Origin: Butyrivibrio sp. LC3010
GTDB lineage: Bacteria > Bacillota > Clostridia > Lachnospirales > Lachnospiraceae
NCBI RefSeq assembly: GCF_000424385.1
Contig: NZ_AUJU01000026.1
Span: forward strand, 1-64,000
Length of the DNA: 64,000 nt
Reading direction: 5' to 3'
The notes beneath the pieces were generated by a model. It saw nothing but the letters and a program-made list of their open reading frames with translations. It had not been told where the DNA came from and did no database searches. Both the position numbers and the translations under genes were made by a program. Numbering within the stretch: the stretch's first letter is position 1; each line of letters begins with the position of its first letter. Of the stretch, positions 1-8,279 are shown in pieces.

Positions 1-52
1 CATCTGAATACATCGTATTTCAGATGGTGGACGGCTTTCCTGTCTTTTGACG

Positions 53-1228
53 TTAGCGAAGTTTCTTAGAATTGAAGTCTATGTTTTGCTTTTCTAAAGC
101 AAAGATAACTCGTATAAGTTTCTTTGCAACATGGGTTATAGCTACCCGATGAGGTTTTCCTTCATGACGCTTTTTGGCATAGTAAGTTGCAAAAGTCATA
201 TCGAAGCGAATTAAAGGAAGACAGCAGTTTAGCAAGACATATCGCAATGGAGATGATCCGTGCCTTACCATCTTTCCACCATGAGATTCAGTACCTGAAT
301 CATTTACACTTGGTTCAATTCCAGCAAAAGCAAGCATCTGTGCTGGAGATGAAAAGTTGGAAATATCTCCGTATTCTGCGTAGATTACTGCAGCAGAAAT
401 AGGACCAATTCCTGGAATGGTCATGAAGTGAGGATGGACTTCGTTTATGAGCCTGATAATCTCACCCTCAAGTGTATTGATTTCTTTGGCCAAGGATTTG
501 TAAAGGGACAGTAAACTTTCAAGTTCGACATCAAATATAGAATTATTGATGCCAACAGTATCAGTAGCTAAACGTTTCAATTCAAGGAACTGTTGAGGAG
601 AAAACTTACCATGAGATATGCGACGTATTTCATTATAGTCAGTTTCGTTCATGGCAGACATGTTCTCAGCAGAGCCGTAGTTTTCTAACAGATATAGAGC
701 TGTTTTAGAAAAACGTTCATTAAAGAATGGCTTGAACTCCGGAAATGTATGATCAAGAACATTTGTGAGTTTAACAAGATATAAGGATCTTTGACGAACA
801 AGCCTGTCACGGAGACGAGTTAATGACTTTAAGGAATAAGCGTGATAAAATCCTTTTGAATGGGGTTTGTACTCAACAGTCATTAACCATCGAGCAATGG
901 ATTCACAGTCAACAGAATCGGTTTTTGTACGCCTTAGAGTGGTCGATTTTTTATATTCCGATATCAAGACTGGATTTACTTCCATGAACGTTAGCGAGGC
1001 GTTTTCAAGGAAAAGCTCAAGATTCAGGGCATAATGAGATGTTGATTCAAACCCTATTCTTATGTCCTCAGGTGAGGATAAAGAGTTAATAGTTGTGAGT
1101 AGTTGATCAAATCCTTCTTTATTGTTTTTAAAAGTGAATTTAGCAACTACAGATTGATCGGCTGCAGCTATAATGCAGCAATCATGTTTGTACTTGGAAA
1201 TATCAATTCCAGCAAAGTACATAGACAT
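53..1228 (-). CDS. IS110-family transposase (DEDD/serine recombinase)
   Basis: The 391-residue protein has the two-part layout of IS110 recombinases. An N-terminal RuvC-like DEDD domain shows D9 (GIDIS), E61 (GFEST) and D104/D107 (KTDSVD). A C-terminal Transposase_20 domain has the helix-hairpin motif IPGIGPISA and the conserved SG of EPSVNDSG, whose serine (about S311) is the presumed catalytic nucleophile. The start at 1228 is chosen because AGGAGG lies 9 bases upstream on the minus strand (1238-1243); the reading frame also runs 11 codons further upstream without a ribosome site. All catalytic residues are present and there is no stop or frameshift, so the element could be active. IS110 elements lack classical terminal inverted repeats, so exact ends cannot be set here. 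Confidence 0.93.
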   Translation of the reverse strand: MSMYFAGIDISKYKHDCCIIAAADQSVVAKFTFKNNKEGFDQLLTTINSLSSPEDIRIGFESTSHYALNLELFLENASLTFMEVNPVLISEYKKSTTLRRTKTDSVDCESIARWLMTVEYKPHSKGFYHAYSLKSLTRLRDRLVRQRSLYLVKLTNVLDHTFPEFKPFFNERFSKTALYLLENYGSAENMSAMNETDYNEIRRISHGKFSPQQFLELKRLATDTVGINNSIFDVELESLLSLYKSLAKEINTLEGEIIRLINEVHPHFMTIPGIGPISAAVIYAEYGDISNFSSPAQMLAFAGIEPSVNDSGTESHGGKMVRHGSSPLRYVLLNCCLPLIRFDMTFATYYAKKRHEGKPHRVAITHVAKKLIRVIFALEKQNIDFNSKKLR

Positions 1229-1540
1229 TAGATAAAACCTCCTGATTATTATAGTTGGCACTGTTGTCTACCACAGAGAGATCGACTGTGTAATCACGTA
1301 AATCTAAACGTCAAGCGTTAACAAACTAATTACCAGTATTAGACGAAAAGCTGTGGTCTGAGTCACCTCGTACCAGTCAAAGCTGTAATAATATAGAAAC
1401 AGATCCACAGTGCCTAGATAAATATATCAGAAAAGGATTAGAAGTAGCCCAGAGAACCTGGGAGAAAGGAAGAATCCAATCACTTTTCTAACATGATTGG
1501 ATTATACGTGACAATATGATTAATATAAACCATTTATCTC
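1229..1540. other. Non-coding end of the IS110 element with strong hairpins (possible bridge RNA region)
   Basis: No gene is seen between the transposase start and the next gene's ribosome site. The stretch holds several inverted repeats: CTGTGGTCTG at 1351-1360 pairs with CAGATCCACAG at 1400-1410 (one bulge), CCCAG/CTGGG pair around 1448-1462, and AATCCAATC (1473-1481) pairs with GATTGGATT (1495-1503). In IS110 elements of the IS621 type, the non-coding region just upstream of the recombinase encodes a structured bridge RNA that pairs with donor and target DNA. This region has the right position and is structured, but the loops were not matched to target sequence. The IS boundary with the host is not determined. 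Confidence 0.4.
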
Positions 1541-1555
1541 AGGAGGTAATTATCA

Positions 1556-3091
1556 ATGAATAAAAAATCTGCTTTTGAAGTATACCTGTCTGCGGTTTTT
1601 AAATGGGGTATTACTGCACTGGTATCGGCCTGTATGTTTGCTACAGCAATGTTCATAGTAGAAAAGACAATTGGCTTTTATCAGGTTATCCCTTGGATCG
1701 CAGTAATAATTTTCGGTATCATGGATGTGTGTTTCTTTATTACAGGAATGCTGATTCTTAAGTCTTCATTTGATGAAGATGGATATTTAAAAGATGGAAA
1801 ACTTCAAATAGGAAAGAGTTTCTGCTCAGTTGTTCTTATCCTTCAGTGGAACTACATTATTTACATGGTTCCGACCAGAACATTCTGGGGATTTTTATGT
1901 TTCTTCCTGATACTTATCGGATTCTTTATGGATATTAAGCTACTGTCCGTTACCGGCAGTATTTGTATTGTTTCTATGTTTATTGCATGGTTTGTCAGAG
2001 GCACAGCTCTTTTGCCAGTAAAAGACGAACTCTTTATTACAGATGTAATCATGTGTGTTGTAGGCCTTGTGCTTTCGTTGGCCGGCCTTGTAATGTTCTT
2101 ATTCTTTGTTTCACACTTTTTGATTACTGCCAAAAAGGATGAGCTTGAAGAGAACAACAGGCGTGTTACAGGTGTTATGGATGCTGTTCGTTCAATATCT
2201 TCCAAGATGGTAACTGCAGGAACAACTCTTTTGGATATCTCATCAAGTGAGAGCGCTTCAGCAGAAGAGCTATCAGCAACAAGTGATGAGCTTGTTAAAA
2301 ACAGTAATATTCTTGGTAATAAAGCAGATGAGAGTATGGCAAACTTGTCAGAGCTTAATGATTGCGCAAGCATTGTAGAAGAAAATGTTGAGACTGTTGA
2401 GAAGACATCTGACAACCTTCTTAAGAAGTCAAAAGAAAATGAGAAATCATTAAATGATCTTCAGGGAATAAATTCTGAAGTTTCTGATTCTATGGCAGTT
2501 ACAACAGATATTGCAGACAGACTTCTAAAGGCAGTAGAAGAAATTGGAACAACGCTTGAACTTATTCAGGGAATTTCGTCATCAACAAGCCTTCTTGCTC
2601 TTAATGCTTCAATTGAGGCCGCAAGAGCGGGTGATGCTGGAAAGGGATTTGCTGTTGTAGCAACTGAAGTTGGTAAGCTTGCAGAAAACACGCAGAGCTC
2701 ACTTAAGGACGTTGGTGCAATAATTGAAAGAGTTCAGAAGAACGTAGAAGAGATTACAGGACAGGTTGAGATAAATGCCAATAAGCTTGCTGAACAGAAT
2801 GAACAGTTTAAGACAGTATTTGGCGACATAAGTGAAATGACTACAATGCTGAATGATTCGGTTAACGCAATTGAAGAGATGAATGAGGCACATAAACGCC
2901 AGTCAGAAATCATCAAAAAAACTGTTGAGATTAACCAGAATATCGCAGAGAGTATCAGAAGTGAGAACGAGCAGTTTGTGGCTATCAGTACCATGGCTGG
3001 AAATAATGCTACAAATACTGAGCATGTTGCACAGCAGGCTAGTGCAATCAATGACATGGTTGATGAGATTAATCGTCTTCTAAATAATTAA
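1556..3091 (+). CDS. Methyl-accepting chemotaxis protein with polytopic membrane sensor region
   Basis: This 511-residue protein has roughly 190 N-terminal residues that are almost entirely hydrophobic, with about six probable membrane segments. A long helical signalling domain follows. The hairpin tip that binds CheA/CheW is clear at about residues 344-385: [20 protein letters not shown] followed by AVVATEV. No extracellular ligand domain and no obvious HAMP are visible, so the signal is probably sensed in or at the membrane. AGGAGG at 1541-1546 fixes the start. The gene stands alone, ends in a strong terminator, and has no che genes beside it. The family is certain; the ligand is unknown. 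Confidence 0.93.
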   Translation: MNKKSAFEVYLSAVFKWGITALVSACMFATAMFIVEKTIGFYQVIPWIAVIIFGIMDVCFFITGMLILKSSFDEDGYLKDGKLQIGKSFCSVVLILQWNYIIYMVPTRTFWGFLCFFLILIGFFMDIKLLSVTGSICIVSMFIAWFVRGTALLPVKDELFITDVIMCVVGLVLSLAGLVMFLFFVSHFLITAKKDELEENNRRVTGVMDAVRSISSKMVTAGTTLLDISSSESASAEELSATSDELVKNSNILGNKADESMANLSELNDCASIVEENVETVEKTSDNLLKKSKENEKSLNDLQGINSEVSDSMAVTTDIADRLLKAVEEIGTTLELIQGISSSTSLLALNASIEAARAGDAGKGFAVVATEVGKLAENTQSSLKDVGAIIERVQKNVEEITGQVEINANKLAEQNEQFKTVFGDISEMTTMLNDSVNAIEEMNEAHKRQSEIIKKTVEINQNIAESIRSENEQFVAISTMAGNNATNTEHVAQQASAINDMVDEINRLLNN

Positions 3092-3106
3092 AAAGATGTG
3101 AGTGTC

Positions 3107-3147
3107 AAAAGACTGTGCCTTCTAAAAAAGAGGGCACAGTCTTTTTT
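3107..3147 (+). terminator. Rho-independent terminator after the chemotaxis receptor
   Basis: AAAAGACTGTGCC pairs with GGCACAGTCTTTT across a short A-rich loop and runs into T residues. It lies about 15 bases after the receptor stop codon. Confidence 0.9.
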
Positions 3148-3302
3148 AATTTAATACGAGGAAATTGCGCCTTGTCGGCGCAACCTTGAATTAAAGGCCG
3201 GACAAGACCGGGCCATGCAAAGCGGAGGTATGCAGAGTATTATTATCAGTCTACCTCATCAAAGAATTCATCATCTTCGTGCATAAAGTAAGAAATTTTT
3301 CA

Positions 3303-3332
3303 CTGACATTTTTAAAATTCATCCCGTATAAT
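3303..3332 (+). promoter_or_regulatory. Sigma-A-type promoter upstream of the nitroreductase
   Basis: CTGACA at 3303-3308 and a perfect TATAAT at 3327-3332 are separated by 18 bases. Transcription would start near 3340, leaving a leader of about 140 bases before the nitroreductase. The rest of 3148-3482 holds small hairpins such as TTGCGCC/GGCGCAA at 3165-3183 and no longer gene. Confidence 0.6.
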
Positions 3333-3386
3333 TTAGGATGAGTTATTTAACTTATACTTAGTAAATTCGCCGGAGGAACGAGATTC

Positions 3387-3431
3387 ATGAAATTTGCTAT
3401 GTTACTGTGGAGTTTTGGATTTTTTGAATAA
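3387..3431 (+). CDS. Possible 14-residue leader peptide
   Basis: An ATG at 3387 sits behind CGGAGG (3371-3376) and opens a 14-codon frame, MKFAMLLWSFGFFE, ended by TAA. It lies between the predicted promoter and the nitroreductase gene. The peptide is very hydrophobic and aromatic-rich. A good ribosome site and the position argue for translation, but a frame this short can occur by chance and no attenuator hairpin is obvious behind it. Confidence 0.3.
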   Translation: MKFAMLLWSFGFFE

Positions 3432-3482
3432 CTGACATATCTTTTAAATAACAGAATCAATGTAGCAAAGGAGATTATAGAT

Positions 3483-3989
3483 ATGGAATTTAATAAAGTT
3501 ATTCAGAAGAGAGAGTCTGTTCGTAAGTACAGCGATACAAAGCCAACAGAAGATCAAGTGAAATATATTCTAGAAGCGGGGCGCTTAGCACCAACAGCTT
3601 TTAATAAACAACCACAACGAGTGTATATAATAAAAAGTGGAGAAGCTCTTCAGAGGATGGACAGTGTTCATCCATGCCGTTATGGAGCACCGATGGTAAT
3701 TCTAGTATGTTCCGATAAAAATGCTGCAAGTAATTTTCAGGGTGGAAATAGCTATTTGACAGATGGTGTTATTGCAGCAACACATATGATGCTGGCAGCA
3801 ACAGATATAGGATTGGATACATGTTGGGCTGGAGTGAATGATGTTCTTAAAACACAGAAGGTTTTTGACCTGCCAGAAAACATCTATCCTATTTGTTTCC
3901 TGGATTTGGGATTTCGCGCTAGCGATTTCAAAGGTGTATCTAGCGATAAAAAAAGGAATCCAATTGATTCAATGGTAACTATTTTATAA
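3483..3989 (+). CDS. Nitroreductase-family FMN oxidoreductase
   Basis: The 168-residue protein begins with the typical N-terminal helix and RESVRKYS motif (residues 10-17), followed by LEAGRLAPTAFNKQPQ, the FMN phosphate-binding segment of the family. GLDTCWAGVND near residue 120 is the usual C-terminal flavin-contact region. Such enzymes bind FMN as cytoplasmic dimers and use NAD(P)H to reduce nitro compounds, quinones or flavins; the substrate cannot be read from sequence. It is at the short end of the family. AAGGAG at about 3468 sets the start. The gene appears monocistronic. Confidence 0.9.
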   Translation: MEFNKVIQKRESVRKYSDTKPTEDQVKYILEAGRLAPTAFNKQPQRVYIIKSGEALQRMDSVHPCRYGAPMVILVCSDKNAASNFQGGNSYLTDGVIAATHMMLAATDIGLDTCWAGVNDVLKTQKVFDLPENIYPICFLDLGFRASDFKGVSSDKKRNPIDSMVTIL

Positions 3990-4049
3990 AAAATTGCGGC
4001 GTAGCCTTAGGGTGATTGTAAAGCAGGAGTCATAACCTGCCGCCGTATT

Positions 4050-4067
4050 TACTCCTGAAGAGGAGTA
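4050..4067. repeat. Small perfect hairpin downstream of the nitroreductase
   Basis: TACTCC and GGAGTA flank a 6-base loop. A second hairpin (GCAGG/CCTGC, enclosed by CGGCG/CGCCG) lies just upstream at about 3997-4045. Together they give a structured stretch of some 70 bases without a T tract. No known RNA family was recognised. Confidence 0.4.
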
Positions 4068-4136
4068 TAGCGGAAAATTCCGCGTTAATTAATGCAGCGC
4101 TGTGCCGGAAAAGTCACTGCATGTTTTTACAAATCC

Positions 4137-4181
4137 GTCCTGACATGGTAATATATATTCGCTGTGTCAGGTCTATTTTTA
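4137..4181 (+). terminator. Possible terminator upstream of ychF
   Basis: CCTGACA and TGTCAGG flank a loop of about 19 bases, followed by TCTATTTTT. The stem is short and the loop long, so this is only a moderate call. It would end the nitroreductase transcript. Confidence 0.4.
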
Positions 4182-4281
4182 TGTCATAATAGATAAATGG
4201 TGCCCGGCGTGGTACTCGGTATAACAGGCTGAGATAACAAATGGCTTAAATAAAGCATTTTTAGAAGGAGATATATAAAAG

Positions 4282-5379
4282 ATGAAACTAGGAATCGTGG
4301 GACTTCCGAACGTCGGAAAAAGTACCCTTTTTAATTCACTTACAAATGCAGGAGCACTTGCTGCAAATTATCCTTTCGCAACAATTGATCCTAATGTGGG
4401 AATCGTTGCAGTTCCGGACAAGAGACTTCAGCTTCTTGGGGACTTGTATCATTCCAAGAAGGTAACGCCTGCTACAATTGAGTTCGTAGATATTGCCGGA
4501 CTCGTTAAGGGTGCTTCAAAAGGTGAAGGCCTTGGAAACCAGTTCCTTGCCAACATTCGTGAGACAGATGCAATTGTGCATGTAGTCAGATGTTTCGATG
4601 ATCCCAATGTTGTTCACGTGGATGGATCAGTTGATCCGGCCAGAGATATAGAGACAATTAATCTTGAACTTGTTTTTGCTGATCTTGAAGTCCTTGAGAG
4701 AAGAATTGCCAAGACCACCAAGGCTGCAAGAATGGACAAGACAGCAGCTAAGGAACTTGAGCTTCTCAATAAGATTAAGGCAGTTCTTGAAAATGGCAAG
4801 ATGGCAAGAGAACTTGAGCTTGAGGACGATGATGAGAAGGCACTTATGAATACTTATGACCTTCTTACCTGGAAGCCTGTTATTTATGCAGCTAACGTTT
4901 TAGAAGATGATCTCGCCGACGATGGAGCTTCTAATAAATATGTTGCAGCTGTTCGCGAGCTTGCTTCAAAATCCGGAAGTGAAGTATTTGTGATCAGTGC
5001 TCAGATTGAAGCTGAGATTTCTGAGCTTGAGGCAGATGAGAAGGCAGAGTTCCTTGAGAGCCTTGGCCTTACAGAGTCAGGTCTTGATAAGCTCATTGCA
5101 GCCAGCTACAGAACTCTTGGACTTATGAGTTTTCTTACATCAGGTGAGGATGAGACCAGAGCCTGGACTATAAAAATTGGCACAAAGGCACCTCAGGCAG
5201 CAGGAAAGATTCATACAGACTTTGAGAGAGGATTCATCAAAGCTGAGGTTATTAATTACGAAGATCTTCTCCGCGAGGGTTCACTTGCCGCAGCAAGAGA
5301 AAAAGGACTTGTCCGCATGGAAGGCAAAGAATATGTTGTCCAGGACGGAGATGTTATTTTATTCAGATTCAACGTGTGA
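4282..5379 (+). CDS. ychF: Ribosome-associated GTPase/ATPase YchF
   Basis: This 365-residue Obg-related P-loop protein has the full YchF length. Visible features are the G1 loop GLPNVGKST (7-15), the switch region [20 protein letters not shown] and a C-terminal TGS domain with [20 protein letters not shown]. YchF (OLA1 in eukaryotes) prefers ATP and associates with ribosomes in oxidative and general stress. A clear ribosome site, AGAAGGAG, lies at about 4263-4270. The stop codon TGA is itself the first triplet of a palindromic element (see 5377-5526), and a very strong terminator follows. Confidence 0.96.
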   Translation: MKLGIVGLPNVGKSTLFNSLTNAGALAANYPFATIDPNVGIVAVPDKRLQLLGDLYHSKKVTPATIEFVDIAGLVKGASKGEGLGNQFLANIRETDAIVHVVRCFDDPNVVHVDGSVDPARDIETINLELVFADLEVLERRIAKTTKAARMDKTAAKELELLNKIKAVLENGKMARELELEDDDEKALMNTYDLLTWKPVIYAANVLEDDLADDGASNKYVAAVRELASKSGSEVFVISAQIEAEISELEADEKAEFLESLGLTESGLDKLIAASYRTLGLMSFLTSGEDETRAWTIKIGTKAPQAAGKIHTDFERGFIKAEVINYEDLLREGSLAAAREKGLVRMEGKEYVVQDGDVILFRFNV

Positions 5380-5526
5380 TACTGCAAAGCATCGCAGCAA
5401 AATAAAAAAGGACACCAATGCAAGCTTGCTTGCTAATTGGTGTCCTTTTTTATTTTGGTATGAGGCGCGCAGCGCCTCAGCGAGGAATCGCTTGCGATTA
5501 CGAGCCTGCGATGCTTTGCAGTATCA
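5377..5526. repeat. MITE-like palindromic element with perfect 21-bp inverted ends, overlapping the ychF stop codon
   Basis: The 21 bases at 5377-5397 (beginning TGATACTGCAAAGC) are the exact reverse complement of 5506-5526 (ending GCTTTGCAGTATCA). Inside lie a strong terminator (5404-5451) and further palindromes such as AATCGCTTGCGATT. There is no coding capacity. The element begins on the TGA of ychF, so it forms the 3' end of that transcript. Confidence 0.8.
5404..5451 (+). terminator. Strong terminator after ychF, nested in the palindromic element
   Basis: AAAAAGGACACCAAT pairs with ATTGGTGTCCTTTTT around a GCAAGCTTGC-type loop that is itself palindromic. The A and T flanks make it effective in both directions. 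Confidence 0.93.
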
Positions 5527-5550
5527 CAGAAAACTATATTAAAAACAACA

Positions 5551-5610
5551 GCGCAGCGCCTCAGCGAGGAATCGCTTGCGATTACGAGCCTGCGATGCTT
5601 TGCAGTATCA
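5551..5610. repeat. Second copy of the 60-bp right part of the palindromic element
   Basis: Bases 5551-5610 are identical over all 60 positions to 5467-5526, separated by 24 bases of AT-rich DNA. The perfect identity points to recent duplication or to conversion between copies. Confidence 0.9.
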
Positions 5611-5653
5611 TTTTTTATTTTGCCAAATTAGCAGTTTACTTTTGAAATACATA

Positions 5654-5672
5654 TGATATCATTATGATATCA
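5654..5672. promoter_or_regulatory. Perfect 19-bp palindrome, candidate operator of the CPBP/SPFH/RHH operon
   Basis: TGATATCATTATGATATCA is symmetric around a central T. It lies 100 bases before the CPBP gene and just after a TTGAAA (5642-5647) that could serve as a -35 element. The operon ends with a ribbon-helix-helix DNA-binding protein, which makes autoregulation through this site a reasonable inference. No binding site for a named regulator was recognised. Confidence 0.45.
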
Positions 5673-5771
5673 AATAGATAATGTTAATTAAGCGATGGCT
5701 CTTACAGGCGCAATGTTAATACTACCTTACTGGGCTTTCACAAAATTAACACCCAAAGAAAGAGGTATGTT

Positions 5772-6674
5772 ATGAACGAGACTAAGTACACAGACACAAA
5801 TTTAAGTAAATACCTTAGATGGGTATTTATTATAGCCTGGGTTATGCAGGTTGCGATTTGGATGCTTTACCAGAACGGAGGAGTAGCTCCGGGGCAGCTC
5901 CTTATGATAACCATGATGTGGGTTCCTTTTCTTGCAGTTTTGCTTTCAGGAGAAAAGCTTCGTGGCATGGGCTGGAAACCAAAGTTTAAAGGCAACATTT
6001 TAGCGCTTCTGTTTTCCTGGTTTGGGCCTGCAATTCTGACACTTATAGGAGCAGCTGTTTATTTTGCAATTTTCCGTGATCAGCTTGATTTTGGCGGCGA
6101 ATCTTTAATGGCTGCTGCGGGAGAAAACGGAGCGGCAGCACTTGAATCCTTGAAGGCTCAGGGCCTTAGCTATTCGCAGTACATTTTGATTTCTACTGCA
6201 AGTGCTATTATTTATGCTCCGCTTCTTAATATGTTTGCTGCGATTGGCGAGGAAGTCGGATGGCGAGGCTATTTATATCCGGTGCTCAAGGAAAAATATG
6301 GAAGGGGCAAAGGCCTTTTAATAGGTGGAATAATCTGGGGTATATGGCACTGGCCTCTGATCGGATTTATTGGATATGAGTATGGTTCAGACTACATAGG
6401 ATTTCCGATTACAGGTATGCTTGTGTTCTGCATATTTACTATAGCATTAGGAATCTTTTGTGATGTTGTTTATGAAAAGAGTGGATGCATTTGGTTCCCG
6501 GCGATTTTACATGGTTCCATAAATGCAGCAGCCACAATTCCAATTGCGATATGTAAACCGGATGTAGGATCATTCAGACTTCTTGGTCCTGTTCCAAACG
6601 GACTGATTGCAGGACTTCCGTTTATTATAGTGGCTATATTGTTTTTAATAAAGAAGAGTAATGTTGAAAAGTGA
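5772..6674 (+). CDS. CPBP-family intramembrane metalloprotease
   Basis: The 300-residue protein is polytopic, with about eight hydrophobic segments. It has the three glutamate/histidine motifs of the CPBP (CAAX protease and bacteriocin-processing) family: EEVGWRGYLYP near residue 159, HWPLIG near 193, and LHGSINAA near 245. These sit in membrane helices and bind the catalytic metal in the Rce1-type fold. Bacterial members act in bacteriocin self-immunity, signal-peptide or anti-sigma processing; the substrate here is unknown. It is the first gene of a tight three-gene operon: its TGA overlaps the ribosome site of the SPFH gene. Confidence 0.88.
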   Translation: MNETKYTDTNLSKYLRWVFIIAWVMQVAIWMLYQNGGVAPGQLLMITMMWVPFLAVLLSGEKLRGMGWKPKFKGNILALLFSWFGPAILTLIGAAVYFAIFRDQLDFGGESLMAAAGENGAAALESLKAQGLSYSQYILISTASAIIYAPLLNMFAAIGEEVGWRGYLYPVLKEKYGRGKGLLIGGIIWGIWHWPLIGFIGYEYGSDYIGFPITGMLVFCIFTIALGIFCDVVYEKSGCIWFPAILHGSINAAATIPIAICKPDVGSFRLLGPVPNGLIAGLPFIIVAILFLIKKSNVEK

Positions 6675-6688
6675 AGGAGACATGTATT

Positions 6689-7756
6689 ATGAGCGAAAAT
6701 GTACAGGAAAAAATCATTAGAGGTAACAAAAATGGAATGGCAATGATGTGTATCATCTTGCTGGCTTATGCAGCTGCAATAGCACTGCTTGTGATCACTG
6801 CAATAGGCCTTGATGGAGAAGCAGTTCTTATCGCAGGAGCAACATCGGCAGGATTTAATCTGTTTCTGTTTGTATTAAGTTGTGTATATGTTGCAATTGG
6901 CTGGTTTCCCTTCCTTGGACTTAAGGTGCTTAAGCCCGGAGAAGCTTTGGTGCTTACGTTGTTTGGAAAATATATCGGAACATTAAAGGAAGACGGTTTT
7001 TATTATGTCAATCCTTTCTGCACAGCATTTAATCCTGCTGCTGATACCAAGCTTGGTCAGAGTGGAGATATTGCAGATAATAAGAAAATTGCGGGGATAA
7101 CACTTTCTGGCACAGATATGCAGTTTACCGGAAGCAACACATCCAAGAAAATTTCCCTTAAGGTTATGACTCTTAGTAATTCCAAGCAGAAGGTAAATGA
7201 TTTCCTTGGAAATCCTGTTGAAATTGCTGTAGCAGTTATGTGGAAGGTTACAGATACAGCAAAAGCAGTTTTTGCAGTTGATAACTACAAGGAGTATCTG
7301 TCACTTCAGAGTGATACTGCTGTAAGAAATGTAGTAAAGCTTTATCCTTATGATATTACTGAGAATGTGGATACTACAGGTGATGGAAAAGCTGATGACG
7401 GAAGTCTTCGTGGTTCCACAGAACTTGTTGCCAAGCGTATTAAGGATGAGATTCAGGAGAAGGTCGCAGATGCAGGCATAGAGATAGTAGATGCCAGAAT
7501 TACATATCTTGCATATGCCCCTGAAATTGCAGCAGCTATGCTTCAGAGACAGCAGGCTGCAGCTGTTGTAGATGCCCGTAAGCTTATTGTTGACGGCGCA
7601 GTTGGTATGGTTGAACTTGCTTTGGAGAGACTTAACGAAAAGGAACTTGTTGATCTTGATGAAGAGAGGAAGGCAGCCATGGTATCCAATCTTCTTGTTG
7701 TGCTTTGCGGCAATCACGATCCGCAGCCTGTGGTTAACTCAGGTAGTCTTTACTAA
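6689..7756 (+). CDS. SPFH/band-7 domain membrane protein
   Basis: The 355-residue protein has two N-terminal hydrophobic segments (about residues 13-35 and 48-72), then a band-7 domain beginning at LKPGEALVLTLFGKYIGTL. A C-terminal alpha-helical part contains the typical AAAMLQRQQAAAVVDARKLIVDGAVGM-like run (split over residues 275-305). SPFH proteins oligomerise into membrane rings or microdomains and often hold proteases. AAGGAG at 6674-6679 supports the ATG at 6689; the frame can be extended to a GTG at 6671 that overlaps the previous gene, but this lacks its own ribosome site. It overlaps the next gene by one base (taATG), indicating translational coupling. Confidence 0.9.
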   Translation: MSENVQEKIIRGNKNGMAMMCIILLAYAAAIALLVITAIGLDGEAVLIAGATSAGFNLFLFVLSCVYVAIGWFPFLGLKVLKPGEALVLTLFGKYIGTLKEDGFYYVNPFCTAFNPAADTKLGQSGDIADNKKIAGITLSGTDMQFTGSNTSKKISLKVMTLSNSKQKVNDFLGNPVEIAVAVMWKVTDTAKAVFAVDNYKEYLSLQSDTAVRNVVKLYPYDITENVDTTGDGKADDGSLRGSTELVAKRIKDEIQEKVADAGIEIVDARITYLAYAPEIAAAMLQRQQAAAVVDARKLIVDGAVGMVELALERLNEKELVDLDEERKAAMVSNLLVVLCGNHDPQPVVNSGSLY

Positions 7757-7953
7757 TGGCTGAGAAAAAACAGGTTCCGCTTCGACTGAGTGCAAAGCTA
7801 TATGATGCCATAGCTGCCTGGGCTGAAGATGACTTTCGCTCAGTGAACGGGCAGATTGAATATCTGCTGACTGAATGTGTAAAGCAGAGAAAAAAGGACG
7901 GGAAATACGTATCCGAGCATTTGGATGAATCACCGGAATTTGATATTAAATAA
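7756..7953 (+). CDS. Small ribbon-helix-helix (Arc-like) protein
   Basis: The 65-residue protein starts MAEKKQVPLRLSAKLYDAIA, a typical Arc/MetJ pattern: a short polar beta strand (VPLRL) followed by two helices with SVNGQIEYLL as the second. Such proteins dimerise through the strand and bind DNA. The ATG shares its A with the SPFH stop codon. The pairing of an SPFH protein with a small RHH protein recurs in Firmicutes as far as I know. It could repress this operon through the palindrome at 5654-5672. The C-terminal 15 residues are polar and probably disordered. Confidence 0.8.
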   Translation: MAEKKQVPLRLSAKLYDAIAAWAEDDFRSVNGQIEYLLTECVKQRKKDGKYVSEHLDESPEFDIK

Positions 7954-7961
7954 TGAAAATT

Positions 7962-7997
7962 ACCCACACTGAGTGTGAATTCTCGGTGTGGGTTTTG
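7962..7997 (+). terminator. Terminator after the CPBP/SPFH/RHH operon
   Basis: ACCCACACTGAG pairs with CTCGGTGTGGGT (one G-T pair) and is followed by TTTT. It lies eight bases after the stop codon. Confidence 0.88.
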
Positions 7998-8279
7998 CTA
8001 TTAATCTTAAAAGAACGAAATCTTAGCTAAATTTAACACTTTTATTATTTATATTTCATTTTTACATAATATAAAAATATGCTTTTTTTCGGTAAAATAT
8101 AATTGTAATTGGGAGAATATGATTAGCTGTATGTTCATTTTTAACGCTTTATAACTGCCTGAACTGCTTATTATATTTGGGAATTTTTATGGTAGTGTCA
8201 AATCAATTATGAAAAATTGGACTGACCTAAGGAATCCGCCGCAAGCGATACCCCTTAGGTCGAAGGATGAGGATAAAAA
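7998..8279 (+). promoter_or_regulatory. AT-rich upstream region of the diguanylate cyclase with a 9-bp hairpin next to the ribosome site
   Basis: No gene is present. The region is very AT-rich to about 8200. GACCTAAGG (8224-8232) pairs perfectly with CCTTAGGTC (8253-8261) around a 20-base loop, ending directly before the AAGGATGAGG ribosome site. The hairpin could affect translation. It does not carry the conserved sequence of either cyclic-di-GMP riboswitch class. Confidence 0.5.

Noticed and set aside
187-402. 71-codon plus-strand frame inside the transposase gene
   Set aside because: It lies wholly opposite the IS110 gene, has no ribosome site and no family pattern. It is a shadow of the real gene.
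5418-5645. 75-codon frame with repeated protein segments after ychF
   Set aside because: The repeated peptide arises from the 60-bp DNA repeat; the frame has no credible start and lies in a terminator and palindromes.
8224-8261. Cyclic-di-GMP riboswitch before the GGDEF gene
   Set aside because: The hairpin lacks the conserved core of both known classes; only a simple stem-loop is seen.
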